This document shows positions 58,101 through 64,000 of a stretch of DNA of 64,000 nt, piece after piece; position 1 is the first letter of the stretch; the number at the start of each line of letters is the position of its first letter. The notes below the pieces were generated by a model. That model did not search any database, was not told where the DNA came from, and saw nothing but the letters and a program-made list of their open reading frames with translations. The stretch comes from Gymnorhina tibicen (Eukaryota > Chordata > Aves > Passeriformes > Artamidae). The DNA lies in assembly GCA_013399875.1 (NCBI GenBank), contig VXAZ01000469.1, forward strand, positions 483,848-547,847. The letters are read 5' to 3'. Both the position numbers and the translations under genes were made by a program.

Positions 58101-60021
58101 CCACGCTCATCTTCCTCCTCGGGAGCTCAGGGGCCTCTGCAGGCTCCATCTCACGGCTGCCTTAACCCTTGCTGGAGCTGGAGCAGGAGCTGGGGCTGGA
58201 GCTGCTCACAGAGGGCTGTGCCTCCTGACTGAGTGGTTCCCAAATGAGCCGGCTGGGAGCCCTGGGCTGAAGCTCTTCCGTAGCCTCCCCATGCCCCCAG
58301 GCTCGTTGCTGTGCCTCAGTTTCCCCATGTGTTATTTAGGAACGAGTCCTTTTTGAACCCTCCCTCAGCACAGAGCTCACAGCGGGGAGCCCAGGTGTGC
58401 CAGGGGAGCAGGGCAGCCTTCAGAACCTGCGCTAGCCCTCGCTGTGCAGGAGCCCCTCCAGCACGTGGCCACCCCTCCCCAAGGTTCCCCTTTTTCCTTC
58501 CAATAATTTGTTGGCAACACTCTGAGACAGGGCTGGGGGATGCAAACACGTGGGGGTGGCCCAGCCCTCCGCAGCACACAGGGGCTGAGAGCACCCAGGG
58601 GTGAACATCACAGGGACCCTCACTCCTTGGCAGACCCCGACTAAGCCCAGGAGCCCAGGGCTAAAACCGCAGCCTGTCCCGGCCGGCACCCGCGCTCGCT
58701 CCCACACCCACACGCACGTACCACAGGCACAGATGTGGGACCACAGAACTTTATGGATCCCAGCAGGGAATAAAACGCTGGGATAGTTTCTGTTAGATCC
58801 CAGGAGAAGCTGCACCAAATGTTAATGCCAGGCCAAGGGCAGGCAACACAACCTGGCTCAGCCACCACAGGCTGTGCCACCTCCACAGGGCTTCTCCATC
58901 ACTGCTCCCTCCGTCTGCACTTCAGACCCACCAGCTCTCCAAATTTCCGCCTTCTCCATCACTCCTGATGTGCTTTTTTCCCCCTCAAGAGCTGTAGGAG
59001 GGGAAGGAAAAGGATTGCCAATGCAGGATCAGGCCCCTGCATTTCAACAGCTGCTTAGTCTGAGCAAACACACCTGGATACAGACAGTTTGCAAAGAGTT
59101 TTAAAATATGAAAGCACTCCTTGGATGCCAGACGTTATTGTGAGTTCTAGGTTAAAATAGCAAAAAATCTGAGTAATGAGTCTGGCAATGCAGAAAACCT
59201 TTTTTTTCCAGCTGAATCAAAAAAGTATGGGTTGAATCTACCCAAAAATGGCATTTAAAGAAGTGATTTTGCAGCTACCCCCAAAGCCAACATGTGTTTT
59301 GAGGGGGCGTCCATAGGGAAAGGCTCCGTTCCTGGCTGATGAAGGACACATTGCAGGGCAAAGTGGCTCAGAGAGATGCAGTATCTCTCTTTGAAAAGGG
59401 CCCAGTGGAAAGACCGGCAGCAGTGTCCCTGTCCCACGCTCACAAATGGTTGTGGTCAAGCTGGGGAGATGTTTTTCTGGGGACAAGGAGAGCCAGAGAG
59501 GGGCACGGCTCTGCTCTGCTGGCACAGGCACGCATAAGGGACATTTCCCAACCTAACAACCACTCCATGAGCAGTGAGGGGGCGAGTGAGGGTTTAATAA
59601 GCTCAGTCTCAAAACAGCCCCTTCTCCTACGGCTGCGTTGTCTCCCTGATCGCAGCTCCCGGGACCAGCCCTTCTGGCTTCTTCATGGCCAAGGCAGCTG
59701 TGTGGGGATCCCTGCGGCACATCCCCCACGACCTCGGGGCTGCCAGCAGCTCTTGGGATGTCCAGAGAAGAGCCTTTCCCGTGTCCCCTGGCCCCGTGCT
59801 GCCCTTGCATCACTTGCAAGCCACGTGGGGGTGGAAAAATCCCACTCAACGCCCCGAGAGCTGCAAGGGCATCCGTGACCAAGGCAAGCAAAGACACACA
59901 GGGCGAGCAGTTTCCCCGGACGGATTCCCTGGCTGTGGCTAAGGATGGGTCGGCACCAGCCGTGATAATCCCTCCTCCAGAGCCGGCGGCGGGGGCCAGG
60001 TCTGGGCTCTGCCAGCCGGCC

Positions 60022-60111
60022 CCGTTAATGAGGCTGCGGCGGCGGAGCGGGGCCGCGCCCGGACGCGGCTCGGCGAGCGCTCGCCTGCGGAGCTTCAGGG
60101 CTCATTAACGG
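60022..60111. repeat. 11-bp inverted repeat flanking a GC-rich core
   Basis: CCGTTAATGAG (60022-60032) and its perfect reverse complement CTCATTAACGG (60101-60111) bracket 68 bases of nearly pure G/C with many CpGs. Inside is a perfect 14-bp palindrome, GGCGAGCGCTCGCC (60072-60085). Each arm holds a TTAATGAG homeodomain-like core. It could be a small CpG-island enhancer in CYGB intron 1. Confidence 0.6.
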
Positions 60112-61356
60112 CAGGGAAATGTCAGGACAGCCCTGGCCAGGCTGGCAGGCGCTGAGGGTGCCTGGGGAACGCAGAGTGCCGGCTGGCTGGCGATCCTGCC
60201 CGAGCACAGGCAAGGCTGAGGCGGGGCTGCTGGAAATCGCCGTGGGAGCGATGGATGGGAGAGGTGGTGGTGGACACCGGCAACACACAGGCTCTCAGTT
60301 TTACTGGAGCATGGGCTGCATCCCTGTGCATGTTACCTACCTCTCCACCCAGCCAGGAGTATTCTTCCAGCTCCGAGGGAGGTAGGTATCCGGAGACACG
60401 TGGGAAAGTCACTTTGGCGCTGTTAATTCACTTCTCCGGTGAAAGCTGAACTTACCCCTACCCTAAAGGTTCATCCATGCAGCCAAGAGGCTTTGGGCTG
60501 AACCCACACATGTGCTAGGGGAAAACAACAGCAGTGAGGACTTGGAGGAGTGAGTTGTGCAGACAGAAGTGAGCAGGATGTGCCCCTGGGGGTTTCTAGC
60601 TCATGTCCAAGTGTATTTGGTGGAATCTTTGCTGCTGAGTCCACTCTCAGCCTCACTGGGGTGTCCTGGTCCCTCTGCCTTGGGCACTGGGGCATTACAG
60701 CCTCCGAGCTCGGTTTGGTGTTGTGCTGGATTCTGCTCCCAAAGATTTGCAGCGGGATGTGGGCTTCACCTGGAGGAAGGCCAGCTCCATATTTCTCTCA
60801 GCTGTAGAAGAAGTTGAATTTAGCATTAGTGTGTGGATGGGAGGTTTGGCCCTTTTCCCTCCAGCCCTCTCATGATGGAGCTGGAGATGTTGCCCACCAC
60901 CATCTCCACCTGTCCAGGAGCTTTCAGAGAGAGGACACGGGAGCAGGCAGGCACCATCCTCTTTTTACTCATTAGGTTTGCCTTTTCCGGTCTTGCTGAG
61001 CTGTGGCACTGACACGGCTGAGACCTTCCTCACCCGGGGCTGGGTAAACACCCAGGCAGCACCCAGAGCCTTTCCCCAGCCTGAAAAGGGGATGATGGGC
61101 TACAGGTGGCTGCGAGGAGCAGGGGGACCATGCAGGCGAAGCGGTGAGACAGCTCTCGGCATAATAAATAGCAGCATCACACACCACCTGCCTACCCATT
61201 ATCAGCTGCTTTGTAGGCACCCGAGCGGAGAGGAGTTGGAAGGAGAGGTTTGAAAAGGGACACAGAGAGGCTCCAGGCTGCCTTAGAGTTTCTCCCACGT
61301 AGAGGGACGAGGCGAGAGAAAACACGAAAGCAGCGGTAGGTTGAGTCACCAACCCT

Positions 61357-61495
61357 GGAGGGATTTAAGAGATGTGGAGATGTGGCACTTGGGGACGTGT
61401 TTTAGTGGTGGGCTTGGCAGTGCTGGGTTAAGAGTTGGACTTGGGGATCTTAAAGGCCCTTTCCAACCTAAGCGGTTCTGTGGAAATCTAGAAAA
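61357..61495 (+). mobile_element. CR1 LINE 3' end
   Basis: Sense CR1 3' sequence: GAGGGATTTAAGAGATGTGG, then GTGGCACTTGGGGACGTG, TTAGTGGTGGGCTTGGCAG, GGATCTTAAAGG, CCTTTCCAACCTAAGCGG and TTCTGTG, the usual order in bird CR1 tails. It is 5'-truncated and moderately diverged. Confidence 0.92.
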
Positions 61496-64000
61496 AAGCA
61501 GGCTCCAAGTGCTGGCTGGGGGTTCAGCTGAAGCCTCTCAGCAGATCTGAGGGCTCAAGAGCATTTTCACCCCACAGTGTGCAAACGGCGTAGGTGAAGT
61601 GTCAAGGGTTTAGGTGCTTGGGGGGACCAAGCAGCATCCAGGTGTCCTCTTTCCAGCTGGGGAGGCCAGGAGGTGGCTGGGCTTGGAGATTTCCTCCGTG
61701 CAGGGTTTGCTCTGCATGCTCTGGGGAGAGGGAGGAAGGTGGGGGAGATGGAAGAGCCACTCCTCCCTAACAGAAAACAGGTTTCCAGTAACTGCAGTGG
61801 GTTTGCACCCTAATTATTTCCTTTGGCTCTGCTGCTGGGAATGGTTGTGTCCTTAAAGTTGTTATAAGGGCAAAAGAGAGAGGAAAAGCAATCCTGACAT
61901 CCTGTCCGCTGGGTCCAGATGTAGCTGGCAGAGTACAAATTAGCGGGTGCAGAATGGAATCGCTTAAAAAGAAATTTAATGAGATCGGTATGCAGGCATC
62001 TGGTTCCTATCAATCATCATTTTGTGTGATATGCAATGGTAAATATCATCTTTTAATGACTCTGACGGAGAAAAAGAGCCCAAACCACACACACATGCAT
62101 AATGATCCAAAAAAATTCCAGAGCCTGAGAGGTTTGAACTCTCAAAATTTTCTGTAGATGGAAAAACCCCAACCGACACCTCTTCTAACTCGCTATTGTT
62201 GGAGTTATTTTATTTCTTTTATTTTTTTTTCTCCTTTCCTCTGGTTATATTTAACCTTTGTGTTAAATTAATCTTCTCTGTTTATTAACAGCTACCACTG
62301 AGTGAGCCTCCTTCCCTCTTCTTTATGGTTTGACAGCTCAAATATTTGCTCCAGGCAGAAGTTCTTGCTGCAGGCGCCTGCTGCTCTCCGAGGAGAGGTG
62401 GCTGCAGGTCTCTGGCCATCCATGGCTTTGCTTGAAGCAAAGATGTTTTGGGCTCCTCTGTTTCAGTTCTCCACCAAAGAAATCCAGCAGACACAGGACT
62501 GAGCACGCGTGCTGAGGGTTTGCTGGTTCTCCATCCCCAGCACCGCTGCTGTCCTGATGGCAGATCCCTCGGGAAGGCTGCTGGGCTCAGCTCCCGTGGG
62601 GACATCGGCCTGAGGGTCTGCAAAGCAGGGAAAGGTTGGGAACCAAGTGTTTGGAGCCTTCATTTGTCCAGTCTCACCCAGGTTAGGGTGTTTTGGGGGT
62701 TTAACCAGCCTTTACTCCTGGCATATCTGGCCGAAAGCGGGGAGAGGTGGAGGTGCTGGTCCCGGGGTCTCCTTTTGGCCCTTCTCTTGTTGGGGACACT
62801 CTGTAACTCCTGGTGATGCAGAGGTCAGTTCCCCCTTGCTATTTCCTTCCTGGGTCAGACCAGGAATTTTTCTCCGTTCATTTCCCATGCCTTCAGAACA
62901 TCCTGCCCTTCAGCTGAGATAAAATACAGCCTTTCAGGGAGCTTCCCGTTCCCCCATTTGGGGTTCAGAGGCTGAGGCATGCAGGGAGCAACTGGCAACC
63001 CCCATCCCCTGGCTAGGGCAGCAGGTCCCGCTTCCAGTGACATCCCCTGCTCCCAGGGCATGGGGGGGGATGCCTGTTAGGGGGAAAGATTGACTAGCAG
63101 GGATGGTAAAACCCTTAACTCTGACCCCAGCAGGATTGATTGGAGCGCTGTTGGAGCTGGAGGGCTTTGCTGGGCGACTGGAGCTGCAACAGCTTGAATA
63201 GAGGTGGGCTGGGGGATGGGGGCAGAGGGATGCTGAGTCCAGTTGGAAAAAATGGTCCCATTAAACCAGAGTGGAACATTTGCCCTTCTGTGGGGCAGTG
63301 CCCAGGGCAGACATCTTAAATCCTGGGAATGATGTTATCCATGCAGCCCTGGCCAGCTCCATCCCCCAGCACCTCTCTGACAGCTCTGAGCTGAAGGACT
63401 GAGCATCTCTGTGGCGGCAGGAGCTGGAGACAGCCAGGCCTGGGAGTGATTTCTCCCGACAGGGACCAGATGTGTCAGGAGGAGCCGTGCTGGGGGGAGG
63501 AGGCTGCACAACAACAAGAGGAGTTTTGTCATGGGTCCCTCTGGGTTTTAAAAGCAACACCTTGTCCCCCCCTTCCACCTTCCTTCCTCCCCCACCCTTT
63601 CCGCCGCACACTCTTCACACCTCCAAAACCTATTTTGGGCCATCTGATGAATCCCAGATGCCTTGGGGAAGCAACAGAAGTGGTGGTGCACTCCAGGCGC
63701 TGCTTCACGCCGCTTCCTTGGCAATGCCCCCAAGCTTTCACAAGCCAAGGGAGCGGGGGAAGGAAGGGAGGGGGGAAAAAAGAGGATAACAAATTGGTAA
63801 AGGAGCCTGGTACTCAATATTGCGATTTTTCATGGAGTGGTGAGTGGGGAAGAGGATCCCACCTGGTTCTGGAGAGAAGTAGTGGTGGTTGGAGAGAGAG
63901 GTGGGATGGGTTGAGGTGCACGTGGTTTGGGATGGTGCTTGGGAAGGGGGTTAGGGAGGGGAGGAGGCAGCCTGCCTGGAGCCAGGAATGATGGGGGCCA

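Overview
This is vertebrate, almost certainly avian, nuclear DNA. It carries multi-exon genes with canonical GT-AG introns, CpG-island promoters and several CR1 retrotransposon 3' ends of the kind scattered through bird genomes. The gene order matches the human 17q25.1 block ST6GALNAC2 - SNHG16 - PRCD - CYGB, read in the opposite direction; in birds this block is expected on a microchromosome. The species cannot be told from the sequence.

Layout. Positions 1-8300 hold no coding exon. They contain a poly(A) signal near 235 that may end an upstream gene (ST6GALNAC1 is expected there) and a CR1 copy near 4.6-5.2 kb with an apparent assembly duplication around a single N. Positions 8540-17477 (+) hold a complete ten-exon ST6GALNAC2 coding sequence (403 codons) with all four sialylmotifs. 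Positions 19.6-23.0 kb (-) hold the snoRNA host gene SNHG16. I identified it from two C/D snoRNAs of the SNORD1/snR38 family, which carry a guide for the peptidyl-transferase-centre sequence of 28S rRNA, and from short exons, a 5'TOP-like start and three ZNF143-type promoter sites. SNHG16 and ST6GALNAC2 end tail to tail, with poly(A) signals about 30 nt apart.

From 23.1 to 46.4 kb I find no exon I can defend. The later exons of PRCD should lie there, because its first coding exon is at 46461-46534 (-). From 46.6 to about 53 kb is intergenic. Positions 54619-54761 (+) are the first coding exon of cytoglobin (CYGB) inside a large CpG island. The rest of the window is CYGB intron 1, which is longer than 9.2 kb; CYGB exons 2 onward lie outside.

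The genes do unrelated jobs: Golgi O-glycan sialylation (ST6GALNAC2), rRNA 2'-O-methylation guides (SNHG16/SNORD1), photoreceptor disc biology (PRCD) and a stress/hypoxia-linked globin (CYGB). Their linkage is conserved synteny, not a pathway. I found no new biological system. The observations most worth checking are the SNORD1 pair, the ZNF143 triplet, the convergent 3' ends, the assembly duplication, and inverted-repeat and AT-rich non-coding islands in the intergenic DNA and the CYGB intron.
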